From Reclinomonas americana ATCC 50394 (lineage: Eukaryota > Jakobida > Jakobea > Jakobida): a stretch of DNA of 23,907 nucleotides. Under the pieces are notes generated by a model that saw only the letters and a program-made list of their open reading frames with translations, ran no database searches and was not told the DNA's origin. The DNA is taken from NCBI GenBank assembly GCA_048213135.1, contig PS016031.1, positions 5,296 to 29,202 of the forward strand. Direction: 5' to 3'. The translations under genes were made by a program, and so were the position numbers. The first letter of the stretch is position 1, and each line of letters begins with the position of its first letter. Below are positions 1 to 9,310 of the stretch, piece after piece.

Positions 1-290
1 CCCTCTCTTCTCCCACGCTCTCCCTCCCTCCCTTCCTCCCTCCCCCCTCCTCTCTCTCTCTCTTTGCACGCATGATACCACGCAATCACCAATGACTCAC
101 AGATCCCTTTCTTCTCCTCCCCTCTTTCCTTCTCCTCCCTCTTTCCCCCTGTGCCTATTCCCTCCCTCTACCACCTCCACATACACAACCAGTCCATCAT
201 GACAAGCACAAGCACACACGCAGGGAAGCGAACAAGAGAATCTAATCTCCAGCACACACTCGCACACACATTTCACAAACAACACCTCAC

Positions 291-727
291 CTCCAACGCA
301 TTCGCAATGCGCTGCTTCGTGTCTCGATCCGGATACTTGTTCTTACTATGCTCCTCCTCCAACAACTCAAGCTATAATAAACAGACACAAAAGCAATAAG
401 AAACACGAACACATGTGTGTCTCAGTGCGTGCTGACCTGCTCTGGGGTAAAGCGCACATAGTTGCGCTTTCTGTTGACGACTCTGCGCGAGGATGAGGAC
501 GAGGAGGAAGACGAGGCCACATCTCCACTCTGTTGTGCGTGTGGAGCAGGAGGTCCCAGAGGGCGGCCTGTCTTTGCGGGAGGAGGTGCGAGTGGAAGCT
601 GCTGTTGTTGTTGAGCAGCAGGTGGAGGTGGAGGAGGTGGAGGAGGAGGAGGCGTGTGTGTCTCGTCTTCTGTGTCGGAGTTGGCGGCTGCGCGCGGAGA
701 TGAGGCGTCGTCGCCGTCGTTGTCCAT
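291..727 (-). CDS. homeobox protein, 5' part (gene runs off the left edge)
   Basis: Two exons are visible: 727-437 and 371-291, separated by a 65-nt intron (GTCAGC donor, TTATTATAG acceptor) in phase 0. Exon 1 encodes an acidic Met-Asp-Asn-Asp start, then a run of 11 Pro, five Gln and nine Ser. It then enters a homeodomain N-terminal arm, NRKRNYVRFTPEQ. Exon 2 continues as LELLEEEH...NKYPDRDTKQRIANALE. In homeodomain numbering this places F8, Q12, L16, Y25, P26, I34, A35 and L38 correctly, with no three-residue loop insertion, so it looks like a typical rather than TALE class domain. The next donor is GTGAGG at 290. The recognition helix with its WFxN motif is not found between 1 and 289 and must lie beyond the window. 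By family this would be a DNA-binding transcription factor in the nucleus. The partner, target and class cannot be told from two helices. Confidence 0.8.
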
Positions 728-1448
728 TGTGCGCGCGCGCGTGTGTGAGTGTACGTGAGAGAGAGCAAGCGTGTGTGAGAGTGTTGACCGCAGTCAGTCA
801 GTGGGCACTTTCGTTGCGCAGGACGCGTTCCCGCGTTTTTTTTCTTTTGGCTTGACTTCGCGCAGCTGCTTTTGGGGTGGAGTGCGCGTTCGGCAATCGC
901 TCGCGTGTCTTTTCGTGTTGTTTTCCTCCGGGTGCTGATAATTAATTGCAATTGCGCAGCGGCCAGAGCGTCGGCACTCCTTTTCTTCCCTCCTTCGCAC
1001 TGCAGAGTTCAGATAGCTATCAGTGCTGGGCACTGCATCATCCAGCTGCTCGGTCTTTCGGAAGACCACTGTTTCGAGCCCCGTCCCTCCGCTGCGCCGA
1101 TTATTGCAATTGCCTGCAGAGCGTTCATGTGCGTCGTGGGTCGTTGGTTGGCAGCTATGTCAGCGTTGCTCGGCTGCCCTCCACCGCGACGAAAGCTGCA
1201 GATCGGTCCGAGCGCACGCTGCCCAGCCTCGTGGACCCCCGCAGCCTCCTTCCTACGAGAAACGCAAACAGTTCAGAGCTTGGCGTTCATATGCGTCGTG
1301 GTCGTCGGTGAGCTGCTGTGTCGGCTTGTTCCACCGCCCTTTCTTCCCCCTCCTCCGTGCAACGAGATCTGCAGATCGGTCCGAGCTTCACGTCGTCCAG
1401 CCTCGTGGATCTCCACCAACGTCGTTCCTACGAGAAATGCAATAAAGT
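728..1448. other. spacer between two same-strand genes
   Basis: This stretch lies between the stop of the unidentified gene at 1449 and the homeobox start at 727, both on the minus strand. No convincing exon is seen. The left part (728-950) should hold the homeobox promoter and 5' UTR. The right part is filled with degenerate copies of the upstream gene's terminal exon, listed as a separate repeat. Open frames crossing this stretch change frame between copies and are taken as by-products of the repeat. Confidence 0.6.
1000..1448 (-). repeat. degenerate tandem copies of the upstream gene's 3' coding end
   Basis: On the plus strand the coding end of the 1449 gene carries GTTCAGAGCTT, then GCGTTCATGTGCGTC, then GCTGCTCGGTCTT followed by CCACC. 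The same ordered landmarks recur beyond the stop. GTTCAGAGCTTGGCGTTCAT is at 1271, with a ClaI-free but recognisable CTGTGTCGGCTT block near 1310. GAGCGTTCATGTGCGTCGTG lies near 1120, with GTTGCTCGGCTGCCC near 1165. GCTGCTCGGTCTT is near 1047. A CTGCAGATCGGTCCGAGC block is also duplicated, at 1196 and 1369. The copy at 1271 still encodes Met-Asn-Ala-Lys-Leu-stop on the minus strand, as the real gene end does. Confidence 0.7.
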
Positions 1449-3142
1449 TCAGAGCTTCGCGTTCATGTGCGTCTCTCCGATTCGCTTTTTCCTCGGCCGT
1501 GGGCGGCGTGTGGCGGGCGCTGGCGTGTCGGCGTCGTCTGGCTGCTCGGTCTTCCTGTGCACCACCACCTTTTTCTTCTTCTTCTTCTTCTGGGGCCCGT
1601 CTGCGGACGTCGGTTCCACCTCGGCAGGCAGCGGTGCTGCTGCCGTGCTTGCCGCCTTCTTCTTCTCCACTGTTGCTGTTGTCGTCGTCGTGGTCGTGGT
1701 CGTTGTCTTGCCTTGCATAATGGCCTCCTGCGCGTCGAATCAGCAAAAGCTCCTTCCCCCCTCACCATGCACGTGAACACGCAACTCGCTCGGCCGACTC
1801 GACGCGGTACGACTCCCACGCCGACGGCATGGTCGACTGAATCTCCTTTGGCAGCATGTCCGCGCCAAACGTGCCAGCGGCCGTCGCCGCCGTCACATCG
1901 TGCCCGACTTGTTCACTGAGCTCGATGCACGCCTGCATGCACGTGTCAGAGCGCACACGTCGTGAGTGACAACGCACGCGATGCACCTTGATGTTGCCCA
2001 GTGCGGCAATCTGCAGCTTCGGCTGCCACGCTGGCGATTTGACGACCTTGCCTCGCAGCAGCATGAAGAAGCACTGCAGCGTCTGCGGTGCATACCTGCG
2101 CACACCGAAATCGTCAGCGCGACCCGCGACACACCCGCAAACAAGCAGTAACACACGCAGCCTCTTCTCCGCTGTCGCCTTGGCAAAGATGTCGGCCACG
2201 TTGACGACCTCCAGCGGTGGACGCACGCCAAAGCTGCAACACGAAAGACAGTGAGCGCCTGCAGAGTGCAATAGCTCGTGGAGGAGTGCTCTCCACGCAA
2301 CGCCTCTGCCACTGTGCCTCCGACATCGGCCCACACATTCGCTCCACTGGCCACGTTGCTAACATCGCGATCGAATCGCTCCAGAGACGCGCAGGTAACC
2401 AGCACGTGAATGTTGCGACGGTGTGTGCTGATGCTCACGGAGGACTTGAAGCCGCCAGTCAGCTCGCGAATGAACTCACTTGCCGCGTGGTCCACTGCAT
2501 GCTTGACAGTGAGCAAGTGATAAGAGAAGAGAGGCAGTGATCACTGGTAACATTGTGGGAAGAAGACGAGGATCACAGGCCCATCGCTCACGCTGCTCAC
2601 ATCGCGGCTGTGTAATGTGCTGCGGCCGAGGAAGCTCTTTGCTTGTGCATCAGTGAGTCGCGCTCACAGAAGGCGAGTGAGTGCAAGTGCGCAACTCGGC
2701 GACCGACGATTGTGAAGGGAGGGCAGTCGCTGTGCACAGGCAGTGCGTCTTTGAAGTGCCAGAACCTGTGTTGTGTTGTGTAAGTGAGAGAGGGGTGGAG
2801 GGGGGAGGGAGGGTGGAGGGAAAGAGAGACCAGTGAGTGCCGGGTGTGCGAGATGCTGCTCCTCGCGAAGTCATGCAAACAATGTCGGAGGACTTCGCAG
2901 GCGCAGCGGACTTCTTTGCGTGCTGTACGCCGTTGTATCACACGTGCAGTGGCAACCCTAAGGGATACGTGAGCTCCCTTGACTCGTACGCGGTCTTGTG
3001 ACGCTTGACCATCGCATGCAACGATCGCGACGTCGACGTCGACGTCGACAACTTGTACGTATCCGAACAGCAACGCAGCTCCGTGATTGAGTGAGCACCA
3101 GAGTATCACACGCCCAGCAGCAACCATGTGGGCTGCGTGCAC
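1449..3142 (-). CDS. unidentified multi-exon protein with Thr- and Lys-rich tail
   Basis: I do not recognise the family. The best exon model is 3142-2990, 2922-2831, 2765-2668, 2494-2335, 2233-2153, 2095-1987, 1932-1786 and 1727-1449; most phases agree. The most convincing segments are FWHFKDALPVHSDCPPFTIV, HAASEFIRELTGGFKSSVSI, PPLEVVNVADIFAKATAEK, LQCFFMLLRGKVVKSPAWQP and ELSEQVGHDVTAATAAGTFG, all protein-like with GC-rich third positions. The last exon encodes ten Thr, then Lys/Ala-rich and seven-Lys stretches, and ends MNAKL-stop; such a basic tail could be nuclear-targeting, which is inference. The exon 1 start (3142 or 3127), the exon at 2335-2494 (which stays open further) and the donor near 2153 are uncertain. 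The donor at 1785 would be GTTGCG, as in other genes here. The product could be partly mis-spliced in my model. Confidence 0.5.
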
Positions 3143-3998
3143 TCCCTTGTTTCGCTTGACGCTTTACCCGGCCTTGCAACAAATGCAACGACAACAACGA
3201 TCGACCTCCGATCCGGATTCAAACAGGAACACAGGCGCAGAGCACCAGACACAGGGCTATCTCGTGAACAGTTCGAAATCAGCCGACATGCAAGTGTTTC
3301 TGTAAGAGGAGCCACGAAATTCGAACACATCGAATTCACCGCCTGTCCACCATCTCCCCCCTTCGACCCTTTGTTGGCAGGGTCACGATCAGCTGCGTAC
3401 TACTCTGCATTTCGGTCCTCTATTCCTCCGCTTCTCTCTGGATCCGGCGGGCATGAAAGGGACTTCGCAATATCGACGTTGAAATTATCGATTCCGGACA
3501 CGGTGCGCGCGTGAGCGTGTGCCACACGCCGTCCAACTAGCTCTCTCTCCTCAGCAAGCACCTCATCGCCCCTTTCTCTGCCTCGGTGCGAACAAAGCTG
3601 CCAATCAAAAACCGGTTAAGCGACCGAACCAATCAAGCGTGCTCGCGTTCCGTTGCTACACTTTTCGTTTTTTTGGGCGAGAAAAGTGGCGTGCGGCCGG
3701 TGTGCCTTGCAAAGCATACCACAGGAAGGCCGAGTGGCGGCCTCTCCTCCCTCTGTTTCCCCCCTCCCACGCGCACATTGCGCACTCAGACACAGCCGGC
3801 AGAGAGAGAGACGCAGAGGCGGTTGACGCGCGCACGTGCCTTTGACATTGAATCGAAACTCCCAAACTCTTCGGCGTGCCTGTATGTTTCGTGTAACACA
3901 CACATGTCTCCTCCTCTTCTCTCTTCTCCGTACACTGTCACAGTGGTCTGACTGGTGCGTGTGTGTGTGTGCGTGTTGACAGAGAGACAACTGATCGC
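3143..3998. promoter_or_regulatory. divergent intergenic region
   Basis: This is 856 bp between the minus-strand gene starting near 3142 and the plus-strand gene starting at 3999, so it presumably carries both promoters. I see no exon with good splice boundaries, no clear TATA box and no RNA gene. It holds a short AT-rich palindromic stretch near 3484-3492 (AATTATCGATT), a T-run near 3667 and a GT-repeat at 3957-3975 just before the coding start. Confidence 0.4.
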
Positions 3999-5278
3999 AT
4001 GGGCGACAACGTGCGACAACTGCGAGGTCGCGCACCGCCACCTTCAGCTGCCTCGGCGACCGCTGCAGCGGCCTTTGTGCCAGAGAATGGTGGTGTGGCA
4101 CGGGCGCGCTCCTCCTCCATCACACCCACAGGAGCACGGAACGGATCGAGGACACGCATGTCGGAGACAGCGGATCAGCCCTTCTCTCCTGCTCGGACGC
4201 CAACGAGACTTGGCGCTAGCTCGTCTTCACGATCGCCGCTGCATGGCTCCAGATCACCATCGGGAAGACCTCCACCATCGCCCACACCACAGATGCAGCC
4301 TCCACCGTCGCCTCTGCCACCACGTTCGCCGGCACGAGCACGAATGGCACCACCGCCACCGATAACAGCACCACCACCGCCAGTAATAGCAGCAGCAGCG
4401 AAGACGACACCAATGTCGCCGGCGAGAAGAGCAACAGCTGCCAGCAGCAAGGCCGCCACTGTGCCTGCCGTGGCTCGTGTGGCCAGGTCGGAGCAGCGGA
4501 GAGGTTCACGCGTGCTGACGGACACGCAGGCGACGCCGGCAGCTATCGAGGCCACTGGTGGCTCCAGTGTTGTGCGATCGCCGACGTCGATGGTCATGCA
4601 CAATGCAGTGCGGAAGCCGCTGACGGAGACCGAAATGACACCGGCAGCGATTGAGGCCACGGGTGGTGGGGATTATGTGCCGTCTGCGGTGCCACCACGC
4701 CCACCACCCATGCCGCCGCCGCCCACGTCGACCAATCGGCCTCCTTTGCAGCCACTGCTACCGCAGCAGCAGCAATCGACGTTGAATCGGCCGGCAAGTC
4801 GAGCGCGTGCGCTCTCCGTGTCCGCCGCTACCGACAAGAATCTGGCGATTCGACGCCGCCACTCATCGTGTCGGCACACGGTAGGAGCGATGCCTGAGGT
4901 GTTGGGCGTTCAGTTCCACACGGCGGTCGGAAAGCCGTCGGCGACGTATTGTCGGAATGTCTACGGTATTGTGACACTGGAGAGTGGGGAGGGTTGAGCT
5001 GGCGTGGCGTCTCATTCACCCGCTCGTATCGCACAGGGGACGACATGATGACATCCGCCTCGCAACCGGCGAAGCGATACTGCGCACTGCAGCCGGCTTC
5101 CGAGGCCACGCGCGATCCCTCGCACATGCATCGCGACACGCACGATCACGATCATCATCGTGACGAACCTCGCCATTACACGGCGAACACGTTCGTCCTC
5201 GGCTCCCTAACTAGTGACGGAAGACGCATGTTTTCGTACACAAATCAGCCGGTACGGGCACAATTAGTGAAAGAATAG
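3999..5278 (+). CDS. proline-rich, low-complexity protein with duplicated TPAAIEATGG motif
   Basis: No family is recognised. There are two exons, 3999-4965 and 5037-5278. The 71-nt intron (GTATTG donor, GCACAG acceptor) joins in phase 1 and gives 402 aa. Without splicing the frame would stop at 4997 (332 aa), but the second exon stays open in the matching frame for 80 codons, which favours splicing. The start chosen is MGDNVRQ; an in-frame Met at 3963 is possible. The protein is rich in Pro, Ala, Ser and Arg, with poly-Pro tracts near residues 90-130 and 235-270. Two copies of LT(D/E)T(Q/E)xTPAAIEATGG fall near residues 179 and 214. A His/Asp-rich stretch (HMHRDTHDHDHH) and a more ordered C-terminus (FVLGSLTSDGRRMFSYTNQP) follow. 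The composition suggests a disordered scaffold or cytoskeletal adaptor, but this is inference only. Confidence 0.7.
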
Positions 5279-6356
5279 TGGTACTTTTGTTTTCATGCAT
5301 AGAGGGAGAAGGACCGATTATCGACAGGGGAAGTGCAGACGTGGCTAACAGACGGCCGATGCAACGATCGGGAGACCGCAGCGAGCAATCGAACTTGTCT
5401 TCTCGCTGTGCAGGCAACGAAGCGTGACCAGAGAGAGATACATATGCGGGCGCCGCGAGGCCAATCAATCTCGTCTTTGTGAATGCAGCGATACAGCCGA
5501 CCGGCGGTGCAGCAGAGTTGTCGTTTGCATCGGCGAGCGATTGCGATCATTATCGAGACCGAGCAATCGAATGCACATGCTTCGAAGTGGCTGACAGCGA
5601 TGAACGAGTGTTGCTCTTGGGCCATCGCCGATCGCTTCGGAGCTTCGCCGATGCGATCGCGTTCGTCTTCCTTTGTGCATGCAGCGATCGATACAGTTGT
5701 GTTGCTCGTTGAACGCATCTTGAATCAACTCGATCGCCGCGGAGCTTCGCCGATGCGATGCAATCGTCGAGATCATCGATCGCCAACGCAACGCGTGCCG
5801 GAAAATTCTTCGCGTTCCGATCATTTCATCTCACTTTCTCCGATCGCCATCTCTCGCCGTGGGCATGCATCGCGCAACCGTCATCTCCCAGCAGCTGTCG
5901 CCCTCCTCCCGTCGCTCACCGGTACGCTCGTGCACACACGCACACAGAGAGAGAGAGAGAGAGCGGCACGCGCACGACGACGACGCAGAAAGCGCATCAA
6001 CGCTCACGTAGGCACACACAGACCAGACACACGCACGCGACGAGAAAAAGTGCGTGTGCACAAAACAAACAAAAAGTTGGAAATGGCTGATTGGCATCTC
6101 CACGTTTGTCGCACGCCCGCACGCAACTTTTCTGCATGTTCTCTCGCTCGCGCACGTGCTCTCTCTCTCTGTGACACACATACACATGCACTGTTGCCGT
6201 TTTCCGCACGACGACGTGGGGATGTGACCGTTGTGACACGAGTTGTCCGCATTTTCACTCACATATTTTACCTTGTCGCTTTTGTGTAAGCAGTCGTCGC
6301 CCTCTCGATCCTCGCCTTCATCATCATCATCATCCTCAAGGAGTCATCGTAGCAAA
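5279..6356. other. repeat-rich spacer and MDH promoter region
   Basis: This is 1078 bp between the proline-rich gene and the MDH start, both on the plus strand. The left half (about 5330-5790) is a degenerate repeat field listed separately. The right half has a GA tract at 5945-5961, CA/CACA stretches and a TCATCATCATCATCATC run at 6319-6335, followed by AGCAAA directly before the MDH start. No exon is supported, although several frames are open by chance because the repeat is GC-rich. Confidence 0.5.
5330..5790. repeat. degenerate tandem repeats rich in CGATCG
   Basis: GGAGCTTCGCCGATGCGAT occurs at 5639 and 5741. GAATGCAGCGATACAG (near 5481) and GCATGCAGCGATCGATACAG (near 5678) are variants of each other. 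GAGACCGCAGCGAGCAATCGA (near 5371) and GAGACCGAGCAATCGAATGC (near 5555) are also variants. Together they indicate units of about 90-100 bp, strongly decayed. The repeat keeps frames open on both strands, which explains the overlapping long ORFs here. Confidence 0.6.
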
Positions 6357-8584
6357 ATGGAGCACAAGAGTGTTGTGATTACGGGCGCGGCGGGTCAGAT
6401 TGGCTACTCGCTGATCCCGCTCTTTGCGAATGGCACCGCCCTCGGGCCCAATGTCGTCGTCGACTTGCGCTTGTTGGATATTGCGCCGGCAATGGGCACC
6501 CTTGGAGGTGAGTGAGTGTGGGGGGAGAAGGGGTAAGAGAGAGATGCGTGTCTTTTTTGCGCGCGCGCATCTTTTGTTGTTGTTGTGTGTGTGCATGTGT
6601 GTGTCTTGTTGAGCATACACACGCGCGTGCACTTGTTTGCTTTGAGCGCGTGCTTGTGGAGGCACTTGTCATGATGTAACGCTCAAGTACGCGCGTGCAT
6701 CTTTTGTGTTTTGTTGAGCATTCTCTCTCTTTCTCTCTTTCTCTCTCTCTCACACACACTCACACACGTGCGCTTGCTTGCTTTGTGTTGTCTGTGTTGT
6801 CATGATGGTACTTGATGATCCTTTTTTGCGCGCGTGCATCTTTCTCTGTTGTGTGTGTTTGTCGAGCATTGTCTCTCTCTCTCTCTCTCTTACACATATG
6901 TACTTGCTTTGTGTTGTGTGTTTGGTGGCACTTGTCATGATGAGTGCACTTTTCCGTTCATTTTACGCGCGTGCACGCATGCTCCCTTTTTTGGCTCATT
7001 TTGTCACTCTTGCTCGTCTCTCACTCTCTCACTTGCACAGTTGCACACACGCACACGCGCGTTCTCTTCAACTGTGTTGTTGTGTGCGTCGTCTCAAACA
7101 AAGTTCGCACTTTTTCTCTTTGCTCACACACTCGCACTTGTTCCCTTCTCTCTCTCCTCACTCACTCTCTTGTGCTCGATTCCCCCTCCCCCTCTCTCAC
7201 ACTCATCTCAATTTTGTTCATCTTGCACGATTCTCTCCTGTATTTCACGTGGTTATTGACTGATGCAATTGCTCACCCTTCATTTTTTTTTTGCATTTGC
7301 AGGTGTGGTCATGGAGCTGCAGGATTGCGCGTACCCGACCCTCGGCAACGTGATTGCCACGGCCGATCCGCGTGTGGCCTTTGATCAGGTCGACATTGCG
7401 CTGCTGGTCGGTGCTTTCCCGCGCCGGTGAGCATCTCTCCCCTTGCCTATCTCTTGTCTTTTTTGTACACTCACACTCACTCGCTCGCCCGCAGCGAGGG
7501 AATGGAGCGCAAGGATCTGCTCATCCGCAACGCCGCCATTTTCGAGGAGCACGGCAAGGCCCTGAACGAGGTCGCCAGCCGCGATGTCAAGGTAACTCCA
7601 TACTACGTTTCCCCCACTTTGCCCACACCACTCACTCACTCTCTCTCCCTTTCAGGTGCTGGTCGTCGGCAACCCGGCCAACACCAACTGCTGGCTGGCG
7701 CAGCAGTTCGCCCCGAGCCTGCCGCGCACCAACTTCTCGGCGCTCACCCGCCTGGACCACCAGCGCGCCCTCGGCCTGCTTGGTGCCAAGATTGGTGTGG
7801 AGCCGGCGCGCATCCACGGCGTGTGCATCTGGGGCAACCACAGTGCCACCCAGTTCCCCGACGTCAACGACGCGTACGTGGAGCGTGAGGACGGCTCGCG
7901 GCAGTCGCTCCGCGACGCGGTGAACGACGATGCCTGGCTCGACGAGGAGTTTGTCAAGGCCGTGCAGCAGCGCGGCGCCGCTGTCATCAAGGCCCGCGGT
8001 CAGTCGTCGGCGCTGTCGGCGGCCAACGCCATCATGTTGCACATTCGTGACTGGATCTACGGCACCAATGGCCAGATTGTGTCGATGGCGGTGTGCTCGG
8101 ATGGCTCGTACGGCATTCCCGACGGCCTGGTCTTCTCGTTCCCGGTGATTTGCGAGGTGCGTGGGAAGAGGGAAAGGGGGCGGAGAGGGGAAAGATGGAT
8201 GGATGGATTACTGATTTTTTTGTGTGTGTTTGTAGAACGGAGCCTACACGATCGTGAAGGACCGCAACGTGTCGAAGGCGACGGCGCAGGCTCGCCTGAA
8301 GTCCACCACTGACGAGCTGATGAGCGAGCGCGATCAGGCCGACGAGGTGAATTGACATTTTGTGTGTGCGTGTGTATTGGTCTGGTCGTCTTCTCTCGTA
8401 AGTCTGTCTGTCTTTCTCTCACAGTCGGTTCTGTTTGCCTCTGCTGGCCTCTGCTGTCTGGCTGGTACTTTTCTGTTTGTTTCTCTCAGTCTGTCTGTCT
8501 GTCTGTCTGTGTCTGTCTCTCTCTATCTTTCTCTCTCCATGTGTGTGCGTGTGTGTTGGTCTGTCTGGCTGTCTTCTCTCGTCA

Positions 8585-8644
<60 letters not shown>

Positions 8645-8731
8645 TGTCTTATTCTTGCCGTCGCTCACTCCCTGCCCACTCTCCCCCCCACCCGACAGAT
8701 CACCAAGGCGGCCGCCTCGGGCTCCGCTTGA
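6357..8731 (+). CDS. MDH1: malate dehydrogenase, cytosolic type
   Basis: The enzyme interconverts malate and oxaloacetate with NAD(H), feeding the malate shuttle in the cytosol. There are six exons: 6357-6507, 7303-7426, 7495-7591, 7656-8156, 8236-8346 and 8699-8731. Joined, they give 338 aa, the normal family length. Visible motifs are the Rossmann loop GAAGQIG (10-16), substrate arginines in FPRREGMER (R91, R97), NPANTN (130-135), LDHQR (D158, R161) and [10 protein letters not shown] with the catalytic His at 186. These positions match cytosolic MDH numbering. There is no mitochondrial targeting extension and no clear peroxisomal signal (the C-terminus is ASGSA). Donors are GTGAGT, GTGAGC, GTAACT, GTGCGT and GTGAAT. 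Intron 1 (795 nt) contains a tandem repeat and intron 5 a long CT tract. Confidence 0.97.
6557..6980 (+). repeat. about 135-bp tandem repeat inside MDH intron 1
   Basis: The block GCGCGYGCATCTTT recurs at about 6560, 6691 and 6830, and a partial GCGCGTGCAC is at 6967, giving periods of about 130-139 bp. Each unit also carries TTGTTGAGCAT or TTGTCGAGCATT, a CT tract, CTTGCTTTGTGTTG and CTTGTCATGATG or a variant of it, in the same order. The whole array lies between the exon 1 donor and the exon 2 acceptor. Confidence 0.75.
8590..8642 (+). repeat. CT dinucleotide tract in MDH intron 5
   Basis: About 25 uninterrupted CT units lie in the 352-nt last intron (8347-8698), preceded by CTGT repeats from about 8495. 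It could extend the polypyrimidine tract for the final 33-nt exon. Confidence 0.9.
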
Positions 8732-9310
8732 GCTGGACTCGGCGGTGTTATTTCACCACTTGCTTGTTCCCGTGCCACTGCTCGCGGACGGCAAGGAAAA
8801 CAGAGAAAAGAGACGATTATGAGGATGCTTTTTGCGCACCAATGAAAAAAACAGCCACAAAGACGAAAGATGACGGAAGGGAAGGGGAGGTGAGGATAGA
8901 AGAAGAAGAAGAAGAAGCTTGGTGTTTAATTGAATTCTGGTCGCGTACGTCGAGTACTTGCCGGGTGGGCAGCTGCACCACAGTGCGAAAGCACGCCAAG
9001 GAGAAGCTTGCGGTCTCTGATGACCCTTGACCACGTCGCCCCCTGCTCAACACACAGTTGTCGAGGAACTCAGCCTTCTGGCAACTGCATTTCTCTCGTT
9101 CTGCTCGTACACTTGTCGGGCGGCAGCACCATACTGCGCATGGCGCACCAAGAAGGAGATCTCCGTTTCCCTCTGTCTCCCTTATTTCGACTGCTCTCGT
9201 CTACGTTTGCATTCGGCGGATGGGCGGCAGCACCACATCACCTCTCCCTTGCGCACGAACAGCTCAACAAGAATATGGCTTCCTGTCTACTCTCCTGCGC
9301 ACGCCTTCAT
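8732..9310. other. convergent spacer between MDH and TRM7 stops
   Basis: MDH ends at 8731 on the plus strand and TRM7 ends at 9311 on the minus strand, so this 579-bp stretch must carry both 3' UTRs. No separate gene is supported. It includes a GAA-rich run at 8896-8917, and from 8941 onward it is built of degenerate copies of the TRM7 3' coding end. Confidence 0.6.
8941..9245 (-). repeat. three tandem copies of the TRM7 C-terminal coding segment beyond its stop
   Basis: The TRM7 end (9311-9375, plus-strand view) reads TCTCTCGTCCACCTCATACA, then CTTGGCGGGTGGGCGG, then CGGCAGCACCACGTCG. The same order recurs at 9195-9245 (CTCTCGTCTACG, then GGCGGATGGGCGGCAGCACC), at 9091-9140 (TCTCTCGTTCTGCTCGTACA, then GGGCGGCAGCACCATA) and at 8941-8990 (GTACTTGCCGGGTGGGCAGC, then TGCACCACAG). 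The spacing is about 105-150 bp. In minus-strand translation the copies still resemble the real tail, for example VVLPP and PTRQV. Confidence 0.75.

Noticed and set aside
367-951. Long minus-strand ORF over the homeobox start
   Set aside because: Shadow frame of the homeobox exon, driven by poly-Pro, poly-Gln and poly-Ser codons.
1273-1746. Alternative minus-strand frame through the Thr/Lys exon and the first downstream copy
   Set aside because: Open because low-complexity codons avoid stops in all frames; the accepted frame joins the upstream exon in phase 0 and ends MNAKL-stop.
2557-2668. A 26-nt and a 21-nt intron in the 1449-3142 gene that would add extra protein-like segments
   Set aside because: All well-supported introns in the window are about 57 nt or longer, and a longer intron gives the same phase.
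2883-3001. Plus-strand frame starting MSEDFAGAADFF with plausible composition
   Set aside because: It is exactly antisense to minus-strand exons whose splice sites and phases agree, and it has no convincing plus-strand splice context; kept only as a weak alternative.
5483-6289. 268-aa plus-strand ORF in the spacer before MDH
   Set aside because: It crosses degenerate repeats, a GA tract and CA repeats, and shows no domain or sensible splice signals.
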